A stretch of 64,000 nucleotides of DNA, taken from contig CAZNGS010000016.1 of assembly GCA_964572825.1 (NCBI GenBank), positions 1 through 64,000 of the forward strand. The letters run 5' to 3'. Source of the DNA: CAYVBE01 sp964572825 (lineage in GTDB: Bacteria; Planctomycetota; Brocadiia; SM23-32). Numbering within the stretch: the first letter of the stretch is position 1; each line of letters starts with the position of its first letter. The notes beneath the pieces are model-generated. The model saw nothing but the letters and a program-made list of their open reading frames with translations, was not told the origin of the DNA and searched no databases. The translations under genes were made by a program, and so were the position numbers. This document shows, piece by piece, positions 49,400-58,535 of the stretch.

Positions 49400-50956
49400 A
49401 TGGGCGCGCAGACTGCACGCAATAGGGCAATGACCGGTAGATCGCGGACAAAGCGCGTGCTGGCAGGTATGGGAGCGAAGCTCCTGCACAACGCCCTTCA
49501 GTTCGGAAGGCGCTTTGTGCTGGTGCCCCTGTTCCTGTGGGCGTGGGGTGCGCAGACCTACGGCGAATGGCTGGCGCTGGCCGCGGCCGTGGGCTCGTTG
49601 AGCTTGCTGAACATTGGCATGCACAACTACGTGGCCAACAGGCTGCGGCAGTGCTATGCCAGGGGTCAGAGACGGGCCTTCGTGCGGTTCCTGCACAGTG
49701 GGCTCAGGCTGGCCGGGATCACCTGCGGACTGGGCGTGGCGGGCCTGCTGGTCTTCGCTCTCGTTGCGCCGCTCAGCTCCTGGCTTGGATTCAAGCATAC
49801 GGGCTACGGGGTGGCCGGGGTGACGGTCTTCCTGCTGGGCATCTTCGTCCTGAGCCGGATACCCACGGGACTGATCATCGGCGTGTATCGGTCCGTGGGG
49901 GAGTACGGTCGGGGGGGCATGATGGAGAATGCCATCCTGACCGGCCAGGTGGTTTTCATGTCGGCCGCGCTTCTGACGAAAAGTGGCTTGCCCATTGTGG
50001 CCCTGGCGCAGTTGCTTCCCGTGTGGATCGGGGCGGTCACGTCTGTGTGGGACATCCAGCGCCGTCACCCCGACATCGCCTTCGGGCTGGCTCGGGGACA
50101 GTGGCCCGTGGTCCTCCGCATGGTCGGCCCCAGCGCATTGTTCCTGCTCATCTCGCTCTCCCACGTGCTGACGCTGCAGGGCAGCATGCTGGTGTTGAGC
50201 GTCTACTGCGGGGAGGTGGTCGTGGTGCTCTTTGCCACCACGCGCGTGCTGGCCAGCGCGGTGCGCAAGCTGACCAGCATTCTCCGTCAGTCGATCTGGC
50301 CGGAGTTCACGGCGCTGCAGGCAGAAGAGGAGCTGGTGAAGATGCGGTGGCTGCATATCGGGCTGGCCAAGCTCTCGCTCATGGTTACGTTCGCCGTGGC
50401 GATCAGCCTGCGCTTCGTGGGGGGGGAGTTCTACCGTTTCTGGACGCGCAGGCAGTTGGAGTTCGACCCACTGTTGCTGACCATACTGCTGGGCTATGCC
50501 ACCACGGCGGCCGTCTGGGAGTCGAGCGTGGTGGTGGCGCTGTCCAGTAACCGCCATCGGGGTCCTGCCTTGCGTTACCTGGCGGCCGGCCTGGCCGGTG
50601 TGCTTCTGTGCGTTGTGCTGGTGCCCCATTTCGGCGCGGCGGGGGCGGCCCTGGCCCTGTGGGTGGCCGACGTGGCGTTCCGGGTCGTCGGGCTTCCTCT
50701 TGCTGTGTGCCGCCTGATCGACCAGAGCCCGTTGCGCTTCTGGGCGGCCGCCGTTCTGCGGGGCCTTCCTGCGCTGGCGTGCACGGCCCTGGCGGCCTGG
50801 GCCTGCAGCGCCCTGACCGTCGGGACGCCGTTTCACCTCTTTGCTGTGCCCGCGGCCGCCACGGCCACGATGGCGGGCATGGGCTTGTGCACCTGGCTGG
50901 ACCCACGCGAGCGGGGACGTCTTCTTGGTCTGACCAAGCTCCTGCGCCGGCGGTGA
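49400..50956 (+). CDS. Wzx-type polysaccharide flippase
   Basis: The 518-residue protein has about 12-14 membrane helices and the MOP-superfamily layout. The N-terminal KRVLAGMGAKLLHNALQFGRRFVLVPLFLWAWG and GEWLALAAAVGSLSLLNIGMHNYVANRL match the Polysacc_synt/Wzx pattern (YG.W.L..A...Y..L.D.G). Later segments include VLASAVRKLTSILRQSIWPEFTAL and VVPHFGAAGAALALWVAD. It flips the lipid-linked repeat unit to the periplasmic face. ATG at 49400 is used. It pairs functionally with one or both polymerase-like proteins of the locus. Confidence 0.9.
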   Translation: MGAQTARNRAMTGRSRTKRVLAGMGAKLLHNALQFGRRFVLVPLFLWAWGAQTYGEWLALAAAVGSLSLLNIGMHNYVANRLRQCYARGQRRAFVRFLHSGLRLAGITCGLGVAGLLVFALVAPLSSWLGFKHTGYGVAGVTVFLLGIFVLSRIPTGLIIGVYRSVGEYGRGGMMENAILTGQVVFMSAALLTKSGLPIVALAQLLPVWIGAVTSVWDIQRRHPDIAFGLARGQWPVVLRMVGPSALFLLISLSHVLTLQGSMLVLSVYCGEVVVVLFATTRVLASAVRKLTSILRQSIWPEFTALQAEEELVKMRWLHIGLAKLSLMVTFAVAISLRFVGGEFYRFWTRRQLEFDPLLLTILLGYATTAAVWESSVVVALSSNRHRGPALRYLAAGLAGVLLCVVLVPHFGAAGAALALWVADVAFRVVGLPLAVCRLIDQSPLRFWAAAVLRGLPALACTALAAWACSALTVGTPFHLFAVPAAATATMAGMGLCTWLDPRERGRLLGLTKLLRRR

Positions 50957-51018
50957 AGCCCGCCCGGCGGAGGGCTGCCGTTCACCTTTTATGTCCGGGA
51001 TGTGGAGGCAGGTTCAAA

Positions 51019-52188
51019 ATGAAGGTCAACCTGGTTTGTCCCGGGCGGTTCCTGGCCTTCGAAGTGGCCCGCGAGCTGAAACGGCAGGGAGCCATGGGGC
51101 AGCTTTACACCGGTGCGCCGGTGTTCGGGGACCGGATCAGTCTGCCGTGGTATGACTTGGAACAGGACGATGTTGTCAGCTACCCCTGGCCCATGGGCCT
51201 GCAGGTGGCCATCAACCGCGCCTTCAGGAGGCGGTCGCTCACCGTGGCGGCCCGTCGGTGGACCAACAGGTGGTTCGGCGAATGGGCCTTCGGACGGATG
51301 CGCCCGTGCGAAGTCATCCATGCGTGGGCGGGAGCCGGGCTGGAGGTATTCCGGCGAGCGCGGGACTGGGGTGCGCTACGCGTATTGGGGCGCTACAGCG
51401 CCCATCGCGTCTGGAACCGGCGTCTGCTGGCCGAAGAGTACGTGGCGCTCGGCTGCGACTATTTCGAGCTGGACAGCAGTGTCCGGCGCGAACTGGAGGA
51501 GTACGAACGCGCGGACCTCATCGTGGTAAACAGCGGATTCGCACGCCGGACGTTCATTGCCGAGGGGGTTCCGGGGCAGAAGGTTATTTCGATACCTCAG
51601 GGTGCGCCCGTAGAGCTCGGCCGCCTCCATAGGCAGAAGGGCGGCCCGTTCAGAGTGCTCTACGTCGGCGCGCAGACTGTGGGGAAGGGCGTGCGCTATT
51701 TCTACCGGACGGCCGCCGAGCTGGCGGACCACCCGGACATTGAGTTCGTCATAGTCGGCCCCCGGCCGGAGCGGGTGCTGGAACCGGAGTTTGAGCGCTG
51801 CCGCCACGCGTTTCAATACCTGGGCTACCGGCCGAAGAAGGAGTTGCACCGCGAGATATACCCGGGGGGGACGGTGCTGGTACAGCCCTCCCTGACCGAG
51901 GGGCTGTCCTATGTAGTGCTGGAGGCCCTCAGCCATGGGCTGCCCGTTATCGCCACGCCGAACACGGGCTGCGAGGAATTCGTGACGAACGGCCGGGAGG
52001 GATTCACCATAGCTCCCCGCGACTGGACGGCGATTGTGGAAAGGGTGCTCTACCTTTACAATAACCGCCGCGCGCTGGAGAGGATGCGTCGAAAGGCGCG
52101 CGCGGCGGCCCAATCCGCGTGGACCTGGGGGGATTTCGGCGAACGACAGATCGAGGTGTACAGGAAGTTCCTGCGGGACACGGGTTGA
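51019..52188 (+). CDS. Glycosyltransferase family 4 protein
   Basis: The 389-residue GT-B enzyme has N-terminal VCPGRFLAFEVARELKRQG and EVIHAWAGAGLEVFRRAR, then a hinge and the GT4 domain FRVLYVGAQTVGKGVRYFYRTAAEL, EFVIVGPRPE, FQYLGYRPKKELHREIY and PSLTEGLSYVVLEALSHGLPVIATPNTGCEE, which contains the E-x7-E element that binds the sugar nucleotide. ATG at 51019 with GGAGGCAGG upstream is preferred to far upstream in-frame codons that run through the flippase gene. It probably adds one sugar of the repeat unit. Confidence 0.92.
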   Translation: MKVNLVCPGRFLAFEVARELKRQGAMGQLYTGAPVFGDRISLPWYDLEQDDVVSYPWPMGLQVAINRAFRRRSLTVAARRWTNRWFGEWAFGRMRPCEVIHAWAGAGLEVFRRARDWGALRVLGRYSAHRVWNRRLLAEEYVALGCDYFELDSSVRRELEEYERADLIVVNSGFARRTFIAEGVPGQKVISIPQGAPVELGRLHRQKGGPFRVLYVGAQTVGKGVRYFYRTAAELADHPDIEFVIVGPRPERVLEPEFERCRHAFQYLGYRPKKELHREIYPGGTVLVQPSLTEGLSYVVLEALSHGLPVIATPNTGCEEFVTNGREGFTIAPRDWTAIVERVLYLYNNRRALERMRRKARAAAQSAWTWGDFGERQIEVYRKFLRDTG

Positions 52189-52264
52189 CGTCAGGTGCGA
52201 TAAATACGATGAGGAGGCAACGAATGGTCGCTTTCCCGCGGGCCAGGGCGGCCGACCGGCTGAG

Positions 52265-53821
52265 ATGAGTTCTGCTGTGCAACAAGCGAAAACCAAGGTC
52301 GGGGCCTTGAAACGGACCCCTGGCAAAGGCGAGCTGCGCGCCTTTATCTATGGCGACGGTTTGGTCCTGCTGCTGTTCCTGGTGGGGCTGATGCTGTTGA
52401 CGGTGCCCCGGGGCCTGATCGAGCGGCTGCCCGCCGCGCCGATGGCCTGGACAGCGTTCGTGGTGCTCACCGTCGCCGGATGGGTGGGCTGGAAGATCGC
52501 CCGGCGCCACGGGGAGAGTCCCTGGGTTTATCCCACGGGAGCACTCATGATCTTCTATGCCCTCCGCTACGGGCTGGGCAGCCTGGTCGTCAATTATATG
52601 GGGGCAATTCCGTGGACGGTTAACGCCGATTATATGCGCTTGACTTACGCCGAAGCCGCGCAGAATATGAGCTATGGGGTGTACCTGTGCGTTTTGGGCG
52701 GGGCCGGTCTGATGCTGGGCACGCTTATCAGCGCCGGGCCCACCGGCCTGGTTCTGCCCGCGCTTCCCTGGCGTGTGGATCGGGGTGGGGTGTCCAGCCG
52801 TTGCCTGTTGTTGCTGATTCCGGTGACGGCCTGCTGGATAGCTGCCAGGGAGGCCAGGGAGCTGATACCGCCGGGACTGCACATGGTGGCCAGCATCGTG
52901 GGCGCTTTCGGTTTTGTGCTGTCCATGGTCGGGGTGGTTATGTACCTGGAGAGACGTGGCAGTGCCCCCCGAAAATGGCTGGTGTTGCCGGCAATCTTCA
53001 TCCCGGTCGCCATCTTCACGGGGCTTTCCGTGGGCATGCGGGAGGGAGTTCTGTGGCCGCTGGCCGTGCTGGCCATTGGCTACCTGCTGGTGCGCGGCAG
53101 TGTGAAGTGGTTCTGGTTCGTCGGCGCGGCGGCCGTGATCTTTCTCGTTCTCCCCTGGGTAACGCTCTACAAGCTGCGCGCGCGGGTTACGCTGCGGGAG
53201 GAATCGGTGACGGAGCGGGTGGTGGCCAGCACAGAGGATTACCTCGACCTCAGCTTTTCGGAGCGGGTGCAGATGGGCTCGCAGACGCTTTTCGGGCGTT
53301 TGTTCGGCGGTCCCAAGTTCGTCTGCGTGTTCAGCCGCTACTGGCCGTCCCGCTACGATTATCTGGGCGGTAAGACGCTCCTGATGGAAATGCGCTTTCT
53401 CCTGCCGCGGCTGTTCTTCCCCGGGCGCCAGAGTCCGGGCCCGCAGATCGACGCCTACAGCCGCCTGGTCGGCATCCTGGGCCGCCACGACTCAGTCACG
53501 TCGGCCAAGATGGACGCCGTTACCGAATATTATGTCAACTGGGGCGCCCGCGGAGTGTTCCTGCTGTTCATAGCACACGGATACTTCTGGAAGGTCATGT
53601 ACGACTGGCTGGTGCGCCGCGGCGAATGGCTGATCGGCGCCCCCATGGTGGCCTGCATGCTCTGGGACTGGCATGACCTGATGGGTATCGGTTTTGTGTT
53701 TACGGCACACGTAAAAGGACTGATAGTGTGGATTCCACTGGTCTTCCTGCTGGCCGGCGGTGGCGGTTCGGCGCCCCGGGCCGGCACTCTGGGCAACAGG
53801 TTCGGGCGGAGGCAGATCTGA
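52265..53821 (+). CDS. Second polymerase-like multi-spanning membrane protein
   Basis: The 518-residue protein has about 11-12 membrane helices separated by long loops. The start is ATG at 52265. It lacks the HAHNDY motif of the first polymerase. A central periplasmic-type loop reads LREESVTERVVASTEDYLDLSFSERVQMGSQTLFGR followed by VFSRYWPSRYDYLGGKTLLMEMRFLLPRLFFPGR and DSVTSAKMDAVTEYYVNWGARGVFLLF, the layout of EpsG/Wzy-like O-antigen polymerases of the oligosaccharide-repeat type. This identification rests on topology and position between glycosyltransferase genes, with weak sequence support. It may be the true polymerase, leaving the gene at 43.6 kb as ligase. Confidence 0.68.
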   Translation: MSSAVQQAKTKVGALKRTPGKGELRAFIYGDGLVLLLFLVGLMLLTVPRGLIERLPAAPMAWTAFVVLTVAGWVGWKIARRHGESPWVYPTGALMIFYALRYGLGSLVVNYMGAIPWTVNADYMRLTYAEAAQNMSYGVYLCVLGGAGLMLGTLISAGPTGLVLPALPWRVDRGGVSSRCLLLLIPVTACWIAAREARELIPPGLHMVASIVGAFGFVLSMVGVVMYLERRGSAPRKWLVLPAIFIPVAIFTGLSVGMREGVLWPLAVLAIGYLLVRGSVKWFWFVGAAAVIFLVLPWVTLYKLRARVTLREESVTERVVASTEDYLDLSFSERVQMGSQTLFGRLFGGPKFVCVFSRYWPSRYDYLGGKTLLMEMRFLLPRLFFPGRQSPGPQIDAYSRLVGILGRHDSVTSAKMDAVTEYYVNWGARGVFLLFIAHGYFWKVMYDWLVRRGEWLIGAPMVACMLWDWHDLMGIGFVFTAHVKGLIVWIPLVFLLAGGGGSAPRAGTLGNRFGRRQI

Positions 53822-53877
53822 CCGCCAGCGGACGGACCTGGTACCTGAAATTGCTCCGTACGGAGGAGGGATGGCAG

Positions 53878-55017
53878 ATGGATTGTGGCCGGGCGGGGGA
53901 CCACGCGGCGGGAGGCGGCGTCGGGTTCGCCGAGTCCCCCGTGAACCATGCGCGCACCATGTGGGTTTTCCGCACCGGCAGCATCGGTGACTGGATGGTC
54001 TGTCTGCCCGCGCTCTACGCCATACGACGCCGGTGGCCGGCCGCCCGGTTGGTATTGCTGACTCACAAAGCCCGTCCCGGCAGTCCGCACGTGACGGAGA
54101 TCCTGCCCCGGGGCTCCGTGTATGACGGCGTGCTGTACTACAGGAGTCATCCGTTGCTGTTACCGGCGGAGCTGTTGCGGCTGCGCCTGCGCGCCCGGCC
54201 CTCGCCGAAGGACGTATTATTCTACATGCGTGGCTACGGCAGTCCCCCGGCGCGCCGCCGGCGCGACCGCCTGGCGCTGGGGCTGGCGGGCTTCCGGTGC
54301 GTAATATCCCACCAGACCGGGGCCGGCGCCGCTGCCGGCAGACCGGAGGTGCCCGAGTGGCGCTGGCTGCTGGACATAGTGCGCCGCGCCGGTGCCCGGC
54401 TCGGACTGCCCCGGCGCCTGTATCCCGTCCGCGCATCCGACCTGGCCCGGGTCCGGCGGATGCTGCCGCCCCGGGGGCAGATGCCCCGGCTCGCCGTTTG
54501 TCCGGCTTCAAAGATGCCGGCCAAGGTCTGGCCGCAGGACAGAACCGCCGAGATCGTCCGACGCTTGGTCAATCGTGGGTGTCAGGTCGTTTTCGTGGGC
54601 TCCGGCCGGGACCGACCGTTCATCCAGGACCTGCTGGCGGAGGTCGGTCCGGACGGATCGGACCTGTGCGTCAACCTGGCGGGCAGCACCTCCGTGGCGG
54701 AATCGGCCGCCGTTATCTCGACGTGCGACCTGTATTTCGGGATGGACACGGGGCCCATGCACCTGGCCGCCGTCCTGGGGTTGCCGTGCGTGGCGGTCTT
54801 CTCGGCCAGAGATTTCGGGAACCGCTGGCGCCCCTACGGCGACGGCCACGAACTGCTGGTCGCCGACGTGGAATGCGGCGGGTGCCGCCGGGAGGTCTGC
54901 CCCAGGAAAGGGCATCCCTGTATGAACGCCATAACCGTGGAACGGGTCTGGGAAAGCGTCAGGGCAAGAGTGCAGCCCCGGGACAACCCCCGGGGCCCCC
55001 GGCGGGAGGTCCTATGA
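53878..55017 (+). CDS. Glycosyltransferase family 9 (heptosyltransferase-like)
   Basis: The 379-residue protein begins at the ATG at 53878 seven bases after GGAGGAGGG. After a short polar leader it shows VFRTGSIGDWMVCLPALYAIRRRWPAARLVLLT, the GT9 N-terminal signature (GDxxxxxPxxxxLxxxxP). LAVCPASKMPAKVWPQDRTAEIVRRLVNRGCQVVFVGSGRD, VNLAGSTSVAESAAVISTCDLYFGMDTGPMHLAAVLGLPCVAVFS are the donor-binding and D-x-G-x-x-H elements. GT9 enzymes transfer heptose or related sugars. A Cys-rich end, CGGCRREVCPRKGHPC, is common in this subgroup. It overlaps the next gene by four bases. Confidence 0.92.
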   Translation: MDCGRAGDHAAGGGVGFAESPVNHARTMWVFRTGSIGDWMVCLPALYAIRRRWPAARLVLLTHKARPGSPHVTEILPRGSVYDGVLYYRSHPLLLPAELLRLRLRARPSPKDVLFYMRGYGSPPARRRRDRLALGLAGFRCVISHQTGAGAAAGRPEVPEWRWLLDIVRRAGARLGLPRRLYPVRASDLARVRRMLPPRGQMPRLAVCPASKMPAKVWPQDRTAEIVRRLVNRGCQVVFVGSGRDRPFIQDLLAEVGPDGSDLCVNLAGSTSVAESAAVISTCDLYFGMDTGPMHLAAVLGLPCVAVFSARDFGNRWRPYGDGHELLVADVECGGCRREVCPRKGHPCMNAITVERVWESVRARVQPRDNPRGPRREVL

Positions 55018-56090
55018 AGATACTCTACGTGTGTTCCGCGAAGCCGGAGAGTTGCTGCGAGCAGCGCCTGGAGGCCATGCGCCGGCTGGGGCACGAGGTG
55101 GGCCTGGTGGACACGACCGCGCACCCCCGCCCTTTGCCCGGCCCCGTGCAGCGGTTGGTGGACGCCCTCGATTACCATGTGTTCGACTGGGGGCTGGACC
55201 CCCGCAGGGTGAACAGACGGATCAACCAGTGGCTGGACCAACAAGGCGGGTGTGACGTCGTGTGGCTCGACAAGGCGCTGATGGTCCGCCCCCGAACGCT
55301 GGAGAGGATCAGGCGGAGGTGGCCGGAGACGCGCATCGTCGGCTACAGCCCGGATGACCAGCTCAATCCGGTCAACCACAGCCGCCTTTACCTGAAGAGC
55401 CTGCCCCTTTACGACCTGTGTTTTACCACCAAGTCCTACAACGTTCCGGAGCTGGAGGAGCTGGGCGCGCGGAAAGCCGTGTGCGTTGGGAACGCCTTCG
55501 ACCCACTGGTTCACCGTCCCGTGGAAGTGACCGACCAGGACCGGCGGACCTACGGAGCGGACGTTGCTTTCGTGGGCACTTACGCAGATCCCCGGGCGGC
55601 GTCCCTTGAGCGTGTGGCGGAGCTCTCCTGCGATCTGAAGGTCTGGGGAAACGGTTGGGAGGAGCTGTCGCCGGACAGCCCGCTGCGGGAGGCCGTGCAG
55701 GGCACAGCCGTTTACGGGGACGAATACGCCCGGGTCATCTGCGCCAGCGCCGTCAACCTGAATTTCCTCCGCAAGGCCAACCGCGACCTCGTGACCATCC
55801 GCTCCGTGGAGATACCCGCCTGCGGTGGGTTCATGCTGGCGGAACGAACGGACGAGCACCTGGCGCTGTTCGAGGAGGGCGTAGAGGCCGAATACTTCGG
55901 CGACGACCGGGAGATGATCCGAAAGATACGTCACTACCTCGACCATCCGGATGAGCGCGAAGCCATCGCCCGCCGGGCGCGCGAACGGTGCCTCCGGGAT
56001 GGCTACTCGAACGACGACCGCCTGGCCGATATGCTTTCGCAGGTGGAGGAGATGGCCCCGCAGAAGACAGAGCCGAGGAGCGGACCATGA
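55014..56090 (+). CDS. CgeB-like glycosyltransferase
   Basis: The 358-residue protein has ATG overlapping the previous stop (ATGA) and GGGAGG upstream. The N-terminal half (ILYVCSAKPESCCEQRLEAMRRLGHEV, VVWLDKALMVRPRTLERIRRRWP) and C-terminal half (VAFVGTYADPRAASLERVAEL, VNLNFLRKANRDLVTIRSVEIPACGGFMLAERTDEHLALFEEGVEAEYFGDDREMIRKIRHYLDHPDER) match the Glyco_trans_1_2/CgeB group of GT-B enzymes. These occur in spore-coat and polysaccharide loci. It ends with an ATGA overlap to the next glycosyltransferase. Confidence 0.9.
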   Translation: MKILYVCSAKPESCCEQRLEAMRRLGHEVGLVDTTAHPRPLPGPVQRLVDALDYHVFDWGLDPRRVNRRINQWLDQQGGCDVVWLDKALMVRPRTLERIRRRWPETRIVGYSPDDQLNPVNHSRLYLKSLPLYDLCFTTKSYNVPELEELGARKAVCVGNAFDPLVHRPVEVTDQDRRTYGADVAFVGTYADPRAASLERVAELSCDLKVWGNGWEELSPDSPLREAVQGTAVYGDEYARVICASAVNLNFLRKANRDLVTIRSVEIPACGGFMLAERTDEHLALFEEGVEAEYFGDDREMIRKIRHYLDHPDEREAIARRARERCLRDGYSNDDRLADMLSQVEEMAPQKTEPRSGP

Positions 56091-57352
56091 GCAGCAGCGG
56101 CCACCGTGCGTCGCCCGGCAGGGAATATCGCCTCGCCGTTGTGCAGACGCACCCCGTCCAGTATCACGCGCCGTTTTACCGCGCTCTGGCGGAGGCCGAC
56201 GATCTGGACATCACGGTTTTCTACGGCAGCGGCCGCTACGGCTGTGAAACGACCTACGACGAGGGATTCGGTCTGGCGGTCCGCTGGGACGTGCCGGTCC
56301 TGGAAGGATATCGGTCGGTCTTCCTGCGCAACGTCAGCCCCCGTCCCTCCGTGAACAGGCTGTTCGGATTGCTCACGCCGGAGACCGGCCTGAGCTTCCT
56401 GAAGGGGCGCTTTGACGCCGTCCTGCTCAATGGATACGGCCTCGCCTACTTCTGGCTGGCGCTTCTGTCGGCGAAGGCGCTGGGGCTGCCGGTGCTGCTC
56501 CGTGCCGAGACCACCACGCTGCGGCGCCCGGGGGGAGAGCAATCCGCCCTGAGGCGCCTGATGAAAGCGGCCCTCCTGCGGCCGTTTCTGTCGAGCACCG
56601 CCGGTTTTCTGCCCATCGGCACACTGAGTGCGGATTTTTACCGTGCCCACGGTGTGCCGGAGAAGCGACTGTTTGAGGCCCCCTACTGCGTGGACAACGC
56701 CTTCTTCAGGCGGCAGATGCGCCGATGCGCGGGGGCCCGGGACCGCGTCCGGGCCGACCTCGGTATCCGGGATGAAGCGGTGGGTGTCTATGTGGCCAAA
56801 CTGATCCCTCGAAAGCGCCCCCTGGATTTGCTGCGCGCGTATGCCGGGATGAAGCTTCGTCGCAAGATGGCGCTGATCTTCGTCGGCGCGGGGCGTCTGC
56901 GCCCGGAGATGGAGCAATTCGTGCGCGAACATGGGCTGCGCAGAGTCCACTTCGTTGGCTTCAAGAACCAGAAGGCCCTCTCGCCGTACTACATGGCGTG
57001 CGACTTCAGTGTCCTGCCGTCGGCTTTTGAGAGCTGGGGCCTTGTGGTCAATGAGGCCATGGTGCACGGCCTGCCGGTGGTCACCACGGACATGGTCAGC
57101 AGCGCCTACGACCTGGTTCGGCCGGGCCGGACGGGGTGGAGATACCCGGCCGGCGACGTGGGGGCCTTGAGCGACATCCTGGATGCCATTGTCGGCGATC
57201 CGGGCCGGTGCGAGCCGATGGGTCGGGCCGCGCGGGAACTGGTGGCACAGTACGATTTTGCCGCGTGCGTCGAGGGTGTAAGGCGTTGCCTGCGGTACGT
57301 TTTGGAGCGGCGGCGGCGAGGGCCGTCGTCCCCGGACAGAATTCAGGAGTGA
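56087..57352 (+). CDS. Glycosyltransferase family 4 protein
   Basis: The 421-residue GT-B enzyme has an N-terminal domain with LAVVQTHPVQYHAPFYRALAE and DLDITVFYGSG, then GVYVAKLIPRKRPLDLLRAYAG, LIFVGAGRLRPEM, RVHFVGFKNQKALSPYYMACDFSVLPSAFESWGLVVNEAMVHGLPVVTTDMVSSAYDLVRPGRTGW. The ESWG..VNEA element is the E-x7-E donor-binding site. Start ATG 56087 overlaps the previous stop, so this and the two preceding genes are translationally coupled. It is one of four GT4 enzymes expected to build the repeat unit. Confidence 0.94.
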   Translation: MSSSGHRASPGREYRLAVVQTHPVQYHAPFYRALAEADDLDITVFYGSGRYGCETTYDEGFGLAVRWDVPVLEGYRSVFLRNVSPRPSVNRLFGLLTPETGLSFLKGRFDAVLLNGYGLAYFWLALLSAKALGLPVLLRAETTTLRRPGGEQSALRRLMKAALLRPFLSSTAGFLPIGTLSADFYRAHGVPEKRLFEAPYCVDNAFFRRQMRRCAGARDRVRADLGIRDEAVGVYVAKLIPRKRPLDLLRAYAGMKLRRKMALIFVGAGRLRPEMEQFVREHGLRRVHFVGFKNQKALSPYYMACDFSVLPSAFESWGLVVNEAMVHGLPVVTTDMVSSAYDLVRPGRTGWRYPAGDVGALSDILDAIVGDPGRCEPMGRAARELVAQYDFAACVEGVRRCLRYVLERRRRGPSSPDRIQE

Positions 57353-57356
57353 GCGG

Positions 57357-58535
57357 TTGCGCGTTCTGCACGTGATACCGGGCCTGGACAATGCCTCCGG
57401 GCCGACCCACGCCGCGATCAACCTGACGGAGCGGCTGGCTCGGCTGGGGGTGGAGGTGAGCCTGTTCCACCTCGTCTACGAGGGCAGAGAGCCGCTGAGG
57501 CCCGACCCGGCCCTGGTCCGCACCCGTGGGTTTCCCTGTGCATTCCCCCGGCGATGGGGGTATTCGCCCGGCCTCCGCGATGCACTGCGCGAGCAGGCGG
57601 GAGATTTCGACGTCGTGCACGTGCACAGCGTCTGGATGTATCCCACAACGGCGGCCGCCCGGGCCTGCCGGCGGGCCGGCACTCCCTATGTCGTGCGGCC
57701 CGCGGGCTCCTTCGAGCCCTGGTGTCTGGCACAGCGGGCCGCCCTCAAAACGCTCTACTACCGCGCTCGGGAGAGACGAAACCTGGCCGGCGCTGCCGCG
57801 CTGCACGCCATGTCGGAGCAGGAGCGGCTGCACCTGGAGCGGCTCGGGCTGTCCACGCCCGTCTTCGTGGTGCCGAATGCCATAAGTCTTGAGGGAATTC
57901 CCGACCGTTCGGACACCGCCGGTTTCCGCCGCCGGTACGGCCTGGGCCAGAAAACCCCGTTGGTCCTTTTCCTCAGTCGCATTCATCCCAAGAAGGGCCT
58001 CGACGTCGTGGCGGCGGCCTTCGCCCGCGTGCTCCGCCAGGTCCCCGAGGCGCGATTGATGATCGCAGGGCCGGTGGCCGGGGGATATCAAAGGGAGTTC
58101 GAGTCCTGCCTCAACCGGGCGGGCGTTCGGGAGCAGACGGTGCTGCCCGGCGAGCTGCGGGGGGAGGATAGGTGGACGGCCTATCGCGCGGCCGACGTGT
58201 TCACGCTGCCCTCGTATTCGGAGAATTTCGGCATCGTGGTCGCAGAGGCCCTGGCGTGCGGCACACCGGTCGTCGTCAGCCGAAATACGCCGTGGAAAGA
58301 CGTGGAAGAGCAGGATGCCGGGCGGTGGCTGGAGCTGAAGCCGCAGGCGTTCGCGCGGGCGGTTGTCGAGCTGCTGCGAAATCCCCGACTGGCCGCGCAG
58401 ATGGGGCGCAACGGCAGGGCGCTGGTGGAGGCGAACTACACCTGGAGGGGGGTGGCCGCGCGGGTGCTCTCGCTGTATGAAGAGCTTTGCCGGGTCACCC
58501 GTCGCGCTGAGAGGAGCCGATGCAGTACCGGGTGA
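57357..58535 (+). CDS. Glycosyltransferase family 4 protein
   Basis: The 392-residue protein begins at TTG 57357, seven bases after AGGAG. GT4 elements are RVLHVIPGLDNASGPTHAAINLTERLARLG, DFDVVHVHSVWMYPTTAAARAC, LVLFLSRIHPKKGLDVVAAAFARV and AADVFTLPSYSENFGIVVAEALACGTPVVVSRNTPWKDV. The SENFG..VAEA element is the canonical E-x7-E site, making activity likely. The gene overlaps the methyltransferase gene by 16 bases. Confidence 0.94.
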   Translation: MRVLHVIPGLDNASGPTHAAINLTERLARLGVEVSLFHLVYEGREPLRPDPALVRTRGFPCAFPRRWGYSPGLRDALREQAGDFDVVHVHSVWMYPTTAAARACRRAGTPYVVRPAGSFEPWCLAQRAALKTLYYRARERRNLAGAAALHAMSEQERLHLERLGLSTPVFVVPNAISLEGIPDRSDTAGFRRRYGLGQKTPLVLFLSRIHPKKGLDVVAAAFARVLRQVPEARLMIAGPVAGGYQREFESCLNRAGVREQTVLPGELRGEDRWTAYRAADVFTLPSYSENFGIVVAEALACGTPVVVSRNTPWKDVEEQDAGRWLELKPQAFARAVVELLRNPRLAAQMGRNGRALVEANYTWRGVAARVLSLYEELCRVTRRAERSRCSTG

